From NCBI GenBank assembly GCA_027186245.1, contig CP114489.1, forward strand, positions 6,455,501 through 6,519,500: 64,000 bases of DNA, read 5' to 3'. The notes under the pieces were generated by a model that ran no database searches, was not told the origin of the DNA, and worked only from the letters and a program-made list of their open reading frames with translations. The stretch's first letter is position 1; each line of letters opens with the position of its first letter. A program made the position numbers and the translations under genes. This DNA comes from Coriaria nepalensis. Its lineage: Eukaryota; Streptophyta; Magnoliopsida; Cucurbitales; Coriariaceae. This document shows, one piece after another, positions 9,932 through 25,267 of this stretch.

Positions 9932-11918
9932 GTGCATTTGTTTAACCTTAAAATGATGTGAATGAGTCATCTAAAGCCAATGAATAATATGAAAGGTGAT
10001 TCAAACGAATTCTATTTTCGTACTTCAAACATGAATTTGGTGCACAACATGCTATTGGTATTTGGGGGATGTGTGTGCTTTTGTTTCACCTTAAAATCAT
10101 GTGAATAAGTCACCTAAAGCAAATGATTCTTATGAAGGTGATTCGAACGAATTACATTTTCGTACTTCAAGCACGAGTTTGGTGGACAACCTGCTTTTTG
10201 CATTTAGGGGATACGTGTGTATTTGTTTCACCTTAAAATCATGGCAATGTGTCGCCTAAATCTAATGAATCATATGAAGGCGATTCGAACGAAGTCTATT
10301 TTCGTACTTCAAACACGAGTTTTGTGCACAACGTGCTATTCGTCTTTGGGGGATGCATGTGCATTTGTTTCACCTTAAGGGGGTGTGAATGATTCACTAA
10401 AGGCCAATGAATAATATGAAGGCGATTCAATGAATTCTATTTTCGTACTTTAAACATGAGTCTTGTGCTCAACATGCCTTGGTCTTTAGGAGATGCGTGT
10501 GCATTTTGTTCCTCTTTAAAATCATATCAATGGGTCACCTAGAGCCACTGAATCATATGAAGGCGATTCGAACAAATTCTATTTTCGTACTTCAAATATG
10601 AGTTTCGTGCATAACACGCTATTGGTATTTGGGGGATGCATGTGCACTTGTTTCACTTTAAAATGATGTCAATGAGTCACCTAAATCCAATGAATCATGT
10701 GAAGGTGATTAGAACGAATTCTATTTTCGTACTTCAAACATGGGTTTCGTACACAACATGCTATTGGTATTCCGGGGATGCATGTGCATTTGTTTCACTG
10801 TAAAATGATTTGAATGAGTCACCTAAAACCAATTAATCATATAAAAGTGATTCGAACGAATTCTATTTTCGTACTTCAAGCACGAGTTTCGTGCACGACA
10901 TGCTATTAGTATTTCGGGGATGCTTGTGTATTTGTTTCGCCTTTAAAATGATGTGAATGAGTCACCTAAGGCTAATGAATCATATGAAGGTGATTGAAAC
11001 GAATTCTATTTTTGTAATTCAAACACATGTTTTATGCGCAACATGCTGTTGATATTCGGGGGATGCATGTGCACTTGTTTCACTTTAAAATGATGTCAAT
11101 GAGTCACCTAAAGCCAATGAATCATGTGAAGGTGATTAGAACGAATTCTATTTTCGTACTTCAAACATGAGTTTCGTGCACAACACGCTATTGATATTCG
11201 GGCGATGCATGTGCGTTTGTTTCACCTTAAAATGATGGGAATGAGTCACGTAAAGCCAATGAATAATATGAAGGCGATTCAAATGAATTCTATTTTCGTA
11301 CTTCAAACATGAATTTGGTGCACAACATGCTATTGGTATTTGGGGGATGTGTGTGCTTTTGTTTCACCTTAAGGGGGTGTGAATGATTCACTAAAGGCCA
11401 ATGAATAATATGAAGGCGATTCAATGAATTCTATTTTCGTACTTTAAACATGAGTCTTGTGCTCAACATGCCTTGGTCTTTAGGAGATGCGTGTGCATTT
11501 GTTCCTCTTTAAAATCATATCAATGGGTCACCTAGAGCCACTGAATCATATGAAGGCGATTCGAACAAATTCTATTTTCGTACTTCAAATATGAGTTTCG
11601 TGCATAACATGCTATTGGTATTTGGGGGATGCATGTGCACTTGTTTCACTTTAAAATGATGTCAATGAGTCACCTAAATCCAATGAATCATGTGAAAGTG
11701 ATTCGAACAATTTCTATTTTCGTACCTCAAGCACGAGTTTCGTGCACAGCATGCTATTAGTATTTGGGGGATGCTTGTGTATTTGTTTCACCTTAAAATG
11801 ACGTGAATGAGTCACCTGAAGCCAATGAATAATATGAAGGTAATTCGAACAAATTCTATTTTCGTAGCTCAAACACGAATTTCGTGCACAACATGTTATT
11901 AGTATTTCGGGGATGCAT
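9932..11918. repeat. 14-mer copy 6 (1987 bp)
   Basis: Like copy 5, with M9 GTGCACGAC and M6 CACAGC. It adds one private change at the end of M9: TATTTCGGGG with C at 10915, where the others have TATTTGGGGG. Confidence 0.85.
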
Positions 11919-13905
11919 GTGCATTTGTTTAACCTTAAAATGATGTGAATGAGTCATCTAAAGCCAATGAATAATATGAAAGGTGATTCAAACGAATTCT
12001 ATTTTCGTACTTCAAACATGAATTTGGTGCACAACATGCTATTGGTATTTGGGGGATGTGTGTGCTTTTGTTTCACCTTAAAATCATGTGAATAAGTCAC
12101 CTAAAGCAAATGATTCTTATGAAGGTGATTCGAACGAATTACATTTTCGTACTTCAAGCACGAGTTTGGTGGACAACCTGCTTTTTGCATTTAGGGGATA
12201 CGTGTGTATTTGTTTCACCTTAAAATCATGGCAATGTGTCGCCTAAATCTAATGAATCATATGAAGGCGATTCGAACGAAGTCTATTTTCGTACTTCAAA
12301 CACGAGTTTTGTGCACAACGTGCTATTCGTCTTTGGGGGATGCATGTGCATTTGTTTCACCTTAAGGGGGTGTGAATGATTCACTAAAGGCCAATGAATA
12401 ATATGAAGGCGATTCAATGAATTCTATTTTCGTACTTTAAACATGAGTCTTGTGCTCAACATGCCTTGGTCTTTAGGAGATGCGTGTGCATTTTGTTCCT
12501 CTTTAAAATCATATCAATGGGTCACCTAGAGCCACTGAATCATATGAAGGCGATTCGAACAAATTCTATTTTCGTACTTCAAATATGAGTTTCGTGCATA
12601 ACACGCTATTGGTATTTGGGGGATGCATGTGCACTTGTTTCACTTTAAAATGATGTCAATGAGTCACCTAAATCCAATGAATCATGTGAAGGTGATTAGA
12701 ACGAATTCTATTTTCGTACTTCAAACATGGGTTTCGTACACAACATGCTATTGGTATTCCGGGGATGCATGTGCATTTGTTTCACTGTAAAATGATTTGA
12801 ATGAGTCACCTAAAACCAATTAATCATATAAAAGTGATTCGAACGAATTCTATTTTCGTACTTCAAGCACGAGTTTCGTGCACCACATGCTATTAGTATT
12901 TGGGGGATGCTTGTGTATTTGTTTCGCCTTTAAAATGATGTGAATGAGTCACCTAAGGCTAATGAATCATATGAAGGTGATTGAAACGAATTCTATTTTT
13001 GTAATTCAAACACATGTTTTATGCGCAACATGCTGTTGATATTCGGGGGATGCATGTGCACTTGTTTCACTTTAAAATGATGTCAATGAGTCACCTAAAG
13101 CCAATGAATCATGTGAAGGTGATTAGAACGAATTCTATTTTCGTACTTCAAACATGAGTTTCGTGCACAACACGCTATTGATATTCGGGCGATGCATGTG
13201 CGTTTGTTTCACCTTAAAATGATGGGAATGAGTCACGTAAAGCCAATGAATAATATGAAGGCGATTCAAATGAATTCTATTTTCGTACTTCAAACATGAA
13301 TTTGGTGCACAACATGCTATTGGTATTTGGGGGATGTGTGTGCTTTTGTTTCACCTTAAGGGGGTGTGAATGATTCACTAAAGGCCAATGAATAATATGA
13401 AGGCGATTCAATGAATTCTATTTTCGTACTTTAAACATGAGTCTTGTGCTCAACATGCCTTGGTCTTTAGGAGATGCGTGTGCATTTGTTCCTCTTTAAA
13501 ATCATATCAATGGGTCACCTAGAGCCACTGAATCATATGAAGGCGATTCGAACAAATTCTATTTTCGTACTTCAAATATGAGTTTCGTGCATAACATGCT
13601 ATTGGTATTTGGGGGATGCATGTGCACTTGTTTCACTTTAAAATGATGTCAATGAGTCACCTAAATCCAATGAATCATGTGAAAGTGATTCGAACAATTT
13701 CTATTTTCGTACCTCAAGCACGAGTTTCGTGCACAACATGCTATTAGTATTTGGGGGATGCTTGTGTATTTGTTTCACCTTAAAATGACGTGAATGAGTC
13801 ACCTGAAGCCAATGAATAATATGAAGGTAATTCGAACAAATTCTATTTTCGTAGCTCAAACACGAATTTCGTGCACAACATGTTATTAGTATTTCGGGGA
13901 TGCAT
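11919..13905. repeat. 14-mer copy 7 (1987 bp)
   Basis: M9 now has C after GTGCAC (GTGCACCAC), M6 returns to CACAAC, and M2 still lacks the extra A. It is the last 1987 bp unit. Confidence 0.85.
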
Positions 13906-15327
13906 GTGCATTTGTTTAACCTTAAAATGATGTGAATGAGTCATCTAAAGCCAATGAATAATATGAAAGGTGATTCAAACGAATTCTATTTTCGTACTTC
14001 AAACATGAATTTGGTGCACAACATGCTATTGGTATTTGGGGGATGTGTGTGCTTTTGTTTCACCTTAAAATCATGTGAATAAGTCACCTAAAGCAAATGA
14101 TTCTTATGAAGGTGATTCGAACGAATTACATTTTCGTACTTCAAGCACGAGTTTGGTGGACAAACCTGCTTTTTGCATTTAGGGGATACGTGTGTATTTG
14201 TTTCACCTTAAAATCATGGCAATGTGTCGCCTAAATCTAATGAATCATATGAAGGCGATTCGAACGAAGTCTATTTTCGTACTTCAAACACGAGTTTTGT
14301 GCACAACGTGCTATTCGTCTTTGGGGGATGCATGTGCATTTGTTTCACCTTAAGGGGGTGTGAATGATTCACTAAAGGCCAATGAATAATATGAAGGCGA
14401 TTCAATGAATTCTATTTTCGTACTTTAAACATGAGTCTTGTGCTCAACATGCCTTGGTCTTTAGGAGATGCGTGTGCATTTTGTTCCTCTTTAAAATCAT
14501 ATCAATGGGTCACCTAGAGCCACTGAATCATATGAAGGCGATTCGAACAAATTCTATTTTCGTACTTCAAATATGAGTTTCGTGCATAACACGCTATTGG
14601 TATTTGGGGGATGCATGTGCACTTGTTTCACTTTAAAATGATGTCAATGAGTCACCTAAATCCAATGAATCATGTGAAGGTGATTAGAACGAATTCTATT
14701 TTCGTACTTCAAACATGGGTTTCGTACACAACATGCTATTGGTATTCCGGGGATGCATGTGCATTTGTTTCACTGTAAAATGATTTGAATGAGTCACCTA
14801 AAACCAATTAATCATATAAAAGTGATTCGAACGAATTCTATTTTCGTACTTCAAGCACGAGTTTCGTGCACCACATGCTATTAGTATTTGGGGGATGCTT
14901 GTGTATTTGTTTCGCCTTTAAAATGATGTGAATGAGTCACCTAAGGCTAATGAATCATATGAAGGTGATTGAAACGAATTCTATTTTTGTAATTCAAACA
15001 CATGTTTTATGCGCAACATGCTGTTGATATTCGGGGGATGCATGTGCACTTGTTTCACTTTAAAATGATGTCAATGAGTCACCTAAATCCAATGAATCAT
15101 GTGAAAGTGATTCGAACAATTTCTATTTTCGTACCTCAAGCACGAGTTTCGTGCACAACATGCTATTAGTATTTGGGGGATGCTTGTGTATTTGTTTCAC
15201 CTTAAAATGACGTGAATGAGTCACCTGAAGCCAATGAATAATATGAAGGTAATTCGAACAAATTCTATTTTCGTAGCTCAAACACGAATTTCGTGCACAA
15301 CATGTTATTAGTATTTCGGGGATGCAT
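13906..15327. repeat. 10-mer unit (1422 bp): 14-mer with four monomers deleted
   Basis: Order is M1 M2 M3 M4 M5' M8 M9 M10 [M11/M6] M7. After a normal M10 ending at 15043, the next monomer (15044-15185) begins as M11 or M6, which are identical there, but at 15088 it has T (CTAAATCC), the M6 state, and it continues as M6 into M7. M11 remainder, M12, M4'', M5 and the M6 start are missing, 566 bp or four monomers in register. This is the expected product of unequal exchange between M11 and M6. It is also the first unit with the extra A in M2. Confidence 0.93.
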
Positions 15328-18300
15328 GTGCATTTGTTTAACCTTAAAATGATGTGAATGAGTCATCTAAAGCCAATGAATAATATGAAAGGTGATTCAA
15401 ACGAATTCTATTTTCGTACTTCAAACATGAATTTGGTGCACAACATGCTATTGGTATTTGGGGGATGTGTGTGCTTTTGTTTCACCTTAAAATCATGTGA
15501 ATAAGTCACCTAAAGCAAATGATTCTTATGAAGGTGATTCGAACGAATTACATTTTCGTACTTCAAGCACGAGTTTGGTGGACAAACCTGCTTTTTGCAT
15601 TTAGGGGATACGTGTGTATTTGTTTCACCTTAAAATCATGGCAATGTGTCGCCTAAATCTAATGAATCATATGAAGGCGATTCGAACGAAGTCTATTTTC
15701 GTACTTCAAACACGAGTTTTGTGCACAACGTGCTATTCGTCTTTGGGGGATGCATGTGCATTTGTTTCACCTTAAGGGGGTGTGAATGATTCACTAAAGG
15801 CCAATGAATAATATGAAGGCGATTCAATGAATTCTATTTTCGTACTTTAAACATGAGTCTTGTGCTCAACATGCCTTGGTCTTTAGGAGATGCGTGTGCA
15901 TTTTGTTCCTCTTTAAAATCATATCAATGGGTCACCTAGAGCCACTGAATCATATGAAGGCGATTCGAACAAATTCTATTTTCGTACTTCAAATATGAGT
16001 TTCGTGCATAACACGCTATTGGTATTTGGGGGATGCATGTGCACTTGTTTCACTTTAAAATGATGTCAATGAGTCACCTAAATCCAATGAATCATGTGAA
16101 GGTGATTAGAACGAATTCTATTTTCGTACTTCAAACATGGGTTTCGTACACAACATGCTATTGGTATTCCGGGGATGCATGTGCATTTGTTTCACTGTAA
16201 AATGATTTGAATGAGTCACCTAAAACCAATTAATCATATAAAAGTGATTCGAACGAATTCTATTTTCGTACTTCAAGCACGAGTTTCGTGCACCACATGC
16301 TATTAGTATTTGGGGGATGCTTGTGTATTTGTTTCGCCTTTAAAATGATGTGAATGAGTCACCTAAGGCTAATGAATCATATGAAGGTGATTGAAACGAA
16401 TTCTATTTTTGTAATTCAAACACATGTTTTATGCGCAACATGCTGTTGATATTCGGGGGATGCATGTGCACTTGTTTCACTTTAAAATGATGTCAATGAG
16501 TCACCTAAAGCCAATGAATCATGTGAAGGTGATTAGAACGAATTCTATTTTCGTACTTCAAACATGAGTTTCGTGCACAACACGCTATTGATATTCGGGC
16601 GATGCATGTGCGTTTGTTTCACCTTAAAATGATGGGAATGAGTCACGTAAAGCCAATGAATAATATGAAGGCGATTCAAATGAATTCTATTTTCGTACTT
16701 CAAACATGAATTTGGTGCACAACATGCTATTGGTATTTGGGGGATGTGTGTGCTTTTGTTTCACCTTAAGGGGGTGTGAATGATTCACTAAAGGCCAATG
16801 AATAATATGAAGGCGATTCAATGAATTCTATTTTCGTACTTTAAACATGAGTCTTGTGCTCAACATGCCTTGGTCTTTAGGAGATGCGTGTGCATTTGTT
16901 CCTCTTTAAAATCATATCAATGGGTCACCTAGAGCCACTGAATCATATGAAGGCGATTCGAACAAATTCTATTTTCGTACTTCAAATATGAGTTTCGTGC
17001 ATAACATGCTATTGGTATTTGGGGGATGCATGTGCACTTGTTTCACTTTAAAATGATGTCAATGAGTCACCTAAATCCAATGAATCATGTGAAAGTGATT
17101 CGAACAATTTCTATTTTCGTACCTCAAGCACGAGTTTCGTGCACAACATGCTATTAGTATTTGGGGGATGCTTGTGTATTTGTTTCACCTTAAAATGACG
17201 TGAATGAGTCACCTGAAGCCAATGAATAATATGAAGGTAATTCGAACAAATTCTATTTTCGTAGCTCAAACACGAATTTCGTGCACAACATGTTATTAGT
17301 ATTTCGGGGATGCATGTGCATTTGTTTAACCTTAAAATGATGTGAATGAGTCATCTAAAGCCAATGAATAATATGAAAGGTGATTCAAACGAATTCTATT
17401 TTCGTACTTCAAACATGAATTTGGTGCACAACATGCTATTGGTATTTGGGGGATGTGTGTGCTTTTGTTTCACCTTAAAATCATGTGAATAAGTCACCTA
17501 AAGCAAATGATTCTTATGAAGGTGATTCGAACGAATTACATTTTCGTACTTCAAGCACGAGTTTGGTGGACAAACCTGCTTTTTGCATTTAGGGGATACG
17601 TGTGTATTTGTTTCACCTTAAAATCATGGCAATGTGTCGCCTAAATCTAATGAATCATATGAAGGCGATTCGAACGAAGTCTATTTTCGTACTTCAAACA
17701 CGAGTTTTGTGCACAACGTGCTATTCGTCTTTGGGGGATGCATGTGCATTTGTTTCACCTTAAGGGGGTGTGAATGATTCACTAAAGGCCAATGAATAAT
17801 ATGAAGGCGATTCAATGAATTCTATTTTCGTACTTTAAACATGAGTCTTGTGCTCAACATGCCTTGGTCTTTAGGAGATGCGTGTGCATTTTGTTCCTCT
17901 TTAAAATCATATCAATGGGTCACCTAGAGCCACTGAATCATATGAAGGCGATTCGAACAAATTCTATTTTCGTACTTCAAATATGAGTTTCGTGCATAAC
18001 ACGCTATTGGTATTTGGGGGATGCATGTGCACTTGTTTCACTTTAAAATGATGTCAATGAGTCACCTAAATCCAATGAATCATGTGAAGGTGATTAGAAC
18101 GAATTCTATTTTCGTACTTCAAACATGGGTTTCGTACACAACATGCTATTGGTATTCCGGGGATGCATGTGCATTTGTTTCACTGTAAAATGATTTGAAT
18201 GAGTCACCTAAAACCAATTAATCATATAAAAGTGATTCGAACGAATTCTATTTTCGTACTTCAAGCACGAGTTTCGTGCACCACATGCTATTAGTATTTG

Positions 18301-21291
18301 GGGGATGCTTGTGTATTTGTTTCGCCTTTAAAATGATGTGAATGAGTCACCTAAGGCTAATGAATCATATGAAGGTGATTGAAACGAATTCTATTTTTGT
18401 AATTCAAACACATGTTTTATGCGCAACATGCTGTTGATATTCGGGGGATGCATGTGCACTTGTTTCACTTTAAAATGATGTCAATGAGTCACCTAAAGCC
18501 AATGAATCATGTGAAGGTGATTAGAACGAATTCTATTTTCGTACTTCAAACATGAGTTTCGTGCACAACACGCTATTGATATTCGGGCGATGCATGTGCG
18601 TTTGTTTCACCTTAAAATGATGGGAATGAGTCACGTAAAGCCAATGAATAATATGAAGGCGATTCAAATGAATTCTATTTTCGTACTTCAAACATGAATT
18701 TGGTGCACAACATGCTATTGGTATTTGGGGGATGTGTGTGCTTTTGTTTCACCTTAAGGGGGTGTGAATGATTCACTAAAGGCCAATGAATAATATGAAG
18801 GCGATTCAATGAATTCTATTTTCGTACTTTAAACATGAGTCTTGTGCTCAACATGCCTTGGTCTTTAGGAGATGCGTGTGCATTTGTTCCTCTTTAAAAT
18901 CATATCAATGGGTCACCTAGAGCCACTGAATCATATGAAGGCGATTCGAACAAATTCTATTTTCGTACTTCAAATATGAGTTTCGTGCATAACATGCTAT
19001 TGGTATTTGGGGGATGCATGTGCACTTGTTTCACTTTAAAATGATGTCAATGAGTCACCTAAATCCAATGAATCATGTGAAAGTGATTCGAACAATTTCT
19101 ATTTTCGTACCTCAAGCACGAGTTTCGTGCACAACATGCTATTAGTATTTGGGGGATGCTTGTGTATTTGTTTCACCTTAAAATGACGTGAATGAGTCAC
19201 CTGAAGCCAATGAATAATATGAAGGTAATTCGAACAAATTCTATTTTCGTAGCTCAAACACGAATTTCGTGCACAACATGTTATTAGTATTTCGGGGATG
19301 CATGTGCATTTGTTTAACCTTAAAATGATGTGAATGAGTCATCTAAAGCCAATGAATAATATGAAAGGTGATTCAAACGAATTCTATTTTCGTACTTCAA
19401 ACATGAATTTGGTGCACAACATGCTATTGGTATTTGGGGGATGTGTGTGCTTTTGTTTCACCTTAAAATCATGTGAATAAGTCACCTAAAGCAAATGATT
19501 CTTATGAAGGTGATTCGAACGAATTACATTTTCGTACTTCAAGCACGAGTTTGGTGGACAAACCTGCTTTTTGCATTTAGGGGATACGTGTGTATTTGTT
19601 TCACCTTAAAATCATGGCAATGTGTCGCCTAAATCTAATGAATCATATGAAGGCGATTCGAACGAAGTCTATTTTCGTACTTCAAACACGAGTTTTGTGC
19701 ACAACGTGCTATTCGTCTTTGGGGGATGCATGTGCATTTGTTTCACCTTAAGGGGGTGTGAATGATTCACTAAAGGCCAATGAATAATATGAAGGCGATT
19801 CAATGAATTCTATTTTCGTACTTTAAACATGAGTCTTGTGCTCAACATGCCTTGGTCTTTAGGAGATGCGTGTGCATTTTGTTCCTCTTTAAAATCATAT
19901 CAATGGGTCACCTAGAGCCACTGAATCATATGAAGGCGATTCGAACAAATTCTATTTTCGTACTTCAAATATGAGTTTCGTGCATAACACGCTATTGGTA
20001 TTTGGGGGATGCATGTGCACTTGTTTCACTTTAAAATGATGTCAATGAGTCACCTAAATCCAATGAATCATGTGAAGGTGATTAGAACGAATTCTATTTT
20101 CGTACTTCAAACATGGGTTTCGTACACAACATGCTATTGGTATTCCGGGGATGCATGTGCATTTGTTTCACTGTAAAATGATTTGAATGAGTCACCTAAA
20201 ACCAATTAATCATATAAAAGTGATTCGAACGAATTCTATTTTCGTACTTCAAGCACGAGTTTCGTGCACCACATGCTATTAGTATTTGGGGGATGCTTGT
20301 GTATTTGTTTCGCCTTTAAAATGATGTGAATGAGTCACCTAAGGCTAATGAATCATATGAAGGTGATTGAAACGAATTCTATTTTTGTAATTCAAACACA
20401 TGTTTTATGCGCAACATGCTGTTGATATTCGGGGGATGCATGTGCACTTGTTTCACTTTAAAATGATGTCAATGAGTCACCTAAAGCCAATGAATCATGT
20501 GAAGGTGATTAGAACGAATTCTATTTTCGTACTTCAAACATGAGTTTCGTGCACAACACGCTATTGATATTCGGGCGATGCATGTGCGTTTGTTTCACCT
20601 TAAAATGATGGGAATGAGTCACGTAAAGCCAATGAATAATATGAAGGCGATTCAAATGAATTCTATTTTCGTACTTCAAACATGAATTTGGTGCACAACA
20701 TGCTATTGGTATTTGGGGGATGTGTGTGCTTTTGTTTCACCTTAAGGGGGTGTGAATGATTCACTAAAGGCCAATGAATAATATGAAGGCGATTCAATGA
20801 ATTCTATTTTCGTACTTTAAACATGAGTCTTGTGCTCAACATGCCTTGGTCTTTAGGAGATGCGTGTGCATTTGTTCCTCTTTAAAATCATATCAATGGG
20901 TCACCTAGAGCCACTGAATCATATGAAGGCGATTCGAACAAATTCTATTTTCGTACTTCAAATATGAGTTTCGTGCATAACATGCTATTGGTATTTGGGG
21001 GATGCATGTGCACTTGTTTCACTTTAAAATGATGTCAATGAGTCACCTAAATCCAATGAATCATGTGAAAGTGATTCGAACAATTTCTATTTTCGTACCT
21101 CAAGCACGAGTTTCGTGCACAACATGCTATTAGTATTTGGGGGATGCTTGTGTATTTGTTTCACCTTAAAATGACGTGAATGAGTCACCTGAAGCCAATG
21201 AATAATATGAAGGTAATTCGAACAAATTCTATTTTCGTAGCTCAAACACGAATTTCGTGCACAACATGTTATTAGTATTTCGGGGATGCAT
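15328..21291. repeat. 14-mer copies 9-11 (1988 bp each)
   Basis: Three full units starting at 15328, 17316 and 19304 have the extra T in M5', the extra A in M2 and C after GTGCAC in M9. I saw no difference among them. M11, M12, M4'' and M5, missing from the preceding 10-mer, are all present. Confidence 0.86.
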
Positions 21292-24200
21292 GTGCATTTG
21301 TTTAACCTTAAAATGATGTGAATGAGTCATCTAAAGCCAATGAATAATATGAAAGGTGATTCAAACGAATTCTATTTTCGTACTTCAAACATGAATTTGG
21401 TGCACAACATGCTATTGGTATTTGGGGGATGTGTGTGCTTTTGTTTCACCTTAAAATCATGTGAATAAGTCACCTAAAGCAAATGATTCTTATGAAGGTG
21501 ATTCGAACGAATTACATTTTCGTACTTCAAGCACGAGTTTGGTGGACAAACCTGCTTTTTGCATTTAGGGGATACGTGTGTATTTGTTTCACCTTAAAAT
21601 CATGGCAATGTGTCGCCTAAATCTAATGAATCATATGAAGGCGATTCGAACGAAGTCTATTTTCGTACTTCAAACACGAGTTTTGTGCACAACGTGCTAT
21701 TCGTCTTTGGGGGATGCATGTGCATTTGTTTCACCTTAAGGGGGTGTGAATGATTCACTAAAGGCCAATGAATAATATGAAGGCGATTCAATGAATTCTA
21801 TTTTCGTACTTTAAACATGAGTCTTGTGCTCAACATGCCTTGGTCTTTAGGAGATGCGTGTGCATTTTGTTCCTCTTTAAAATCATATCAATGGGTCACC
21901 TAGAGCCACTGAATCATATGAAGGCGATTCGAACAAATTCTATTTTCGTACTTCAAATATGAGTTTCGTGCATAACACGCTATTGGTATTTGGGGGATGC
22001 ATGTGCACTTGTTTCACTTTAAAATGATGTCAATGAGTCACCTAAATCCAATGAATCATGTGAAGGTGATTAGAACGAATTCTATTTTCGTACTTCAAAC
22101 ATGGGTTTCGTACACAACATGCTATTGGTATTCCGGGGATGCATGTGCATTTGTTTCACTGTAAAATGATTTGAATGAGTCACCTAAAACCAATTAATCA
22201 TATAAAAGTGATTCGAACGAATTCTATTTTCGTACTTCAAGCACGAGTTTCGTGCACAACATGCTATTAGTATTTGGGGGATGCTTGTGTATTTGTTTCG
22301 CCTTTAAAATGATGTGAATGAGTCACCTAAGGCTAATGAATCATATGAAGGTGATTGAAACGAATTCTATTTTTGTAATTCAAACACATGTTTTATGCGC
22401 AACATGCTGTTGATATTCGGGGGATGCATGTGCACTTGTTTCACTTTAAAATGATGTCAATGAGTCACCTAAAGCCAATGAATCATGTGAAGGTGATTAG
22501 AACGAATTCTATTTTCGTACTTCAAACATGAGTTTCGTGCACAACACGCTATTGATATTCGGGCGATGCATGTGCGTTTGTTTCACCTTAAAATGATGGG
22601 AATGAGTCACGTAAAGCCAATGAATAATATGAAGGCGATTCAAATGAATTCTATTTTCGTACTTCAAACATGAATTTGGTGCACAACATGCTATTGGTAT
22701 TTGGGGGATGTGTGTGCTTTTGTTTCACCTTAAGGGGGTGTGAATGATTCACTAAAGGCCAATGAATAATATGAAGGCGATTCAATGAATTCTATTTTCG
22801 TACTTTAAACATGAGTCTTGTGCTCAACATGCCTTGGTCTTTAGGAGATGCGTGTGCATTTGTTCCTCTTTAAAATCATATCAATGGGTCACCTAGAGCC
22901 ACTGAATCATATGAAGGCGATTCGAACAAATTCTATTTTCGTACTTCAAATATGAGTTTCGTGCATAACATGCTATTGGTATTTGGGGGATGCATGTGCA
23001 CTTGTTTCACTTTAAAATGATGTCAATGAGTCACCTAAATCCAATGAATCATGTGAAAGTGATTCGAACAATTTCTATTTTCGTACCTCAAGCACGAGTT
23101 TCGTGCACAACATGCTATTAGTATTTGGGGGATGCTTGTGTATTTGTTTCACCTTAAAATGACGTGAATGAGTCACCTGAAGCCAATGAATAATATGAAG
23201 GTAATTCGAACAAATTCTATTTTCGTAGCTCAAACACGAATTTCGTGCACAACATGTTATTAGTATTTCGGGGATGCATGTGCATTTGTTTAACCTTAAA
23301 ATGATGTGAATGAGTCATCTAAAGCCAATGAATAATATGAAAGGTGATTCAAACGAATTCTATTTTCGTACTTCAAACATGAATTTGGTGCACAACATGC
23401 TATTGGTATTTGGGGGATGTGTGTGCTTTTGTTTCACCTTAAAATCATGTGAATAAGTCACCTAAAGCAAATGATTCTTATGAAGGTGATTCGAACGAAT
23501 TACATTTTCGTACTTCAAGCACGAGTTTGGTGGACAAACCTGCTTTTTGCATTTAGGGGATACGTGTGTATTTGTTTCACCTTAAAATCATGGCAATGTG
23601 TCGCCTAAATCTAATGAATCATATGAAGGCGATTCGAACGAAGTCTATTTTCGTACTTCAAACACGAGTTTTGTGCACAACGTGCTATTCGTCTTTGGGG
23701 GATGCATGTGCATTTGTTTCACCTTAAGGGGGTGTGAATGATTCACTAAAGGCCAATGAATAATATGAAGGCGATTCAATGAATTCTATTTTCGTACTTT
23801 AAACATGAGTCTTGTGCTCAACATGCCTTGGTCTTTAGGAGATGCGTGTGCATTTTGTTCCTCTTTAAAATCATATCAATGGGTCACCTAGAGCCACTGA
23901 ATCATATGAAGGCGATTCGAACAAATTCTATTTTCGTACTTCAAATATGAGTTTCGTGCATAACACGCTATTGGTATTTGGGGGATGCATGTGCACTTGT
24001 TTCACTTTAAAATGATGTCAATGAGTCACCTAAATCCAATGAATCATGTGAAGGTGATTAGAACGAATTCTATTTTCGTACTTCAAACATGGGTTTCGTA
24101 CACAACATGCTATTGGTATTCCGGGGATGCATGTGCATTTGTTTCACTGTAAAATGATTTGAATGAGTCACCTAAAACCAATTAATCATATAAAAGTGAT

Positions 24201-25267
24201 TCGAACGAATTCTATTTTCGTACTTCAAGCACGAGTTTCGTGCACAACATGCTATTAGTATTTGGGGGATGCTTGTGTATTTGTTTCGCCTTTAAAATGA
24301 TGTGAATGAGTCACCTAAGGCTAATGAATCATATGAAGGTGATTGAAACGAATTCTATTTTTGTAATTCAAACACATGTTTTATGCGCAACATGCTGTTG
24401 ATATTCGGGGGATGCATGTGCACTTGTTTCACTTTAAAATGATGTCAATGAGTCACCTAAAGCCAATGAATCATGTGAAGGTGATTAGAACGAATTCTAT
24501 TTTCGTACTTCAAACATGAGTTTCGTGCACAACACGCTATTGATATTCGGGCGATGCATGTGCGTTTGTTTCACCTTAAAATGATGGGAATGAGTCACGT
24601 AAAGCCAATGAATAATATGAAGGCGATTCAAATGAATTCTATTTTCGTACTTCAAACATGAATTTGGTGCACAACATGCTATTGGTATTTGGGGGATGTG
24701 TGTGCTTTTGTTTCACCTTAAGGGGGTGTGAATGATTCACTAAAGGCCAATGAATAATATGAAGGCGATTCAATGAATTCTATTTTCGTACTTTAAACAT
24801 GAGTCTTGTGCTCAACATGCCTTGGTCTTTAGGAGATGCGTGTGCATTTGTTCCTCTTTAAAATCATATCAATGGGTCACCTAGAGCCACTGAATCATAT
24901 GAAGGCGATTCGAACAAATTCTATTTTCGTACTTCAAATATGAGTTTCGTGCATAACATGCTATTGGTATTTGGGGGATGCATGTGCACTTGTTTCACTT
25001 TAAAATGATGTCAATGAGTCACCTAAATCCAATGAATCATGTGAAAGTGATTCGAACAATTTCTATTTTCGTACCTCAAGCACGAGTTTCGTGCACAACA
25101 TGCTATTAGTATTTGGGGGATGCTTGTGTATTTGTTTCACCTTAAAATGACGTGAATGACTCACCTGAAGCCAATGAATAATATGAAGGTAATTCGAACA
25201 AATTCTATTTTCGTAGCTCAAACACGAATTTCGTGCACAACATGTTATTAGTATTTCGGGGATGCAT
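21292..25267. repeat. 14-mer copies 12-13 (1988 bp each)
   Basis: Both units have A after GTGCAC in M9, unlike the three units before them. The second introduces the M7 variant GAATGACTC (C at 25160), which then persists for five consecutive units. Confidence 0.85.
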
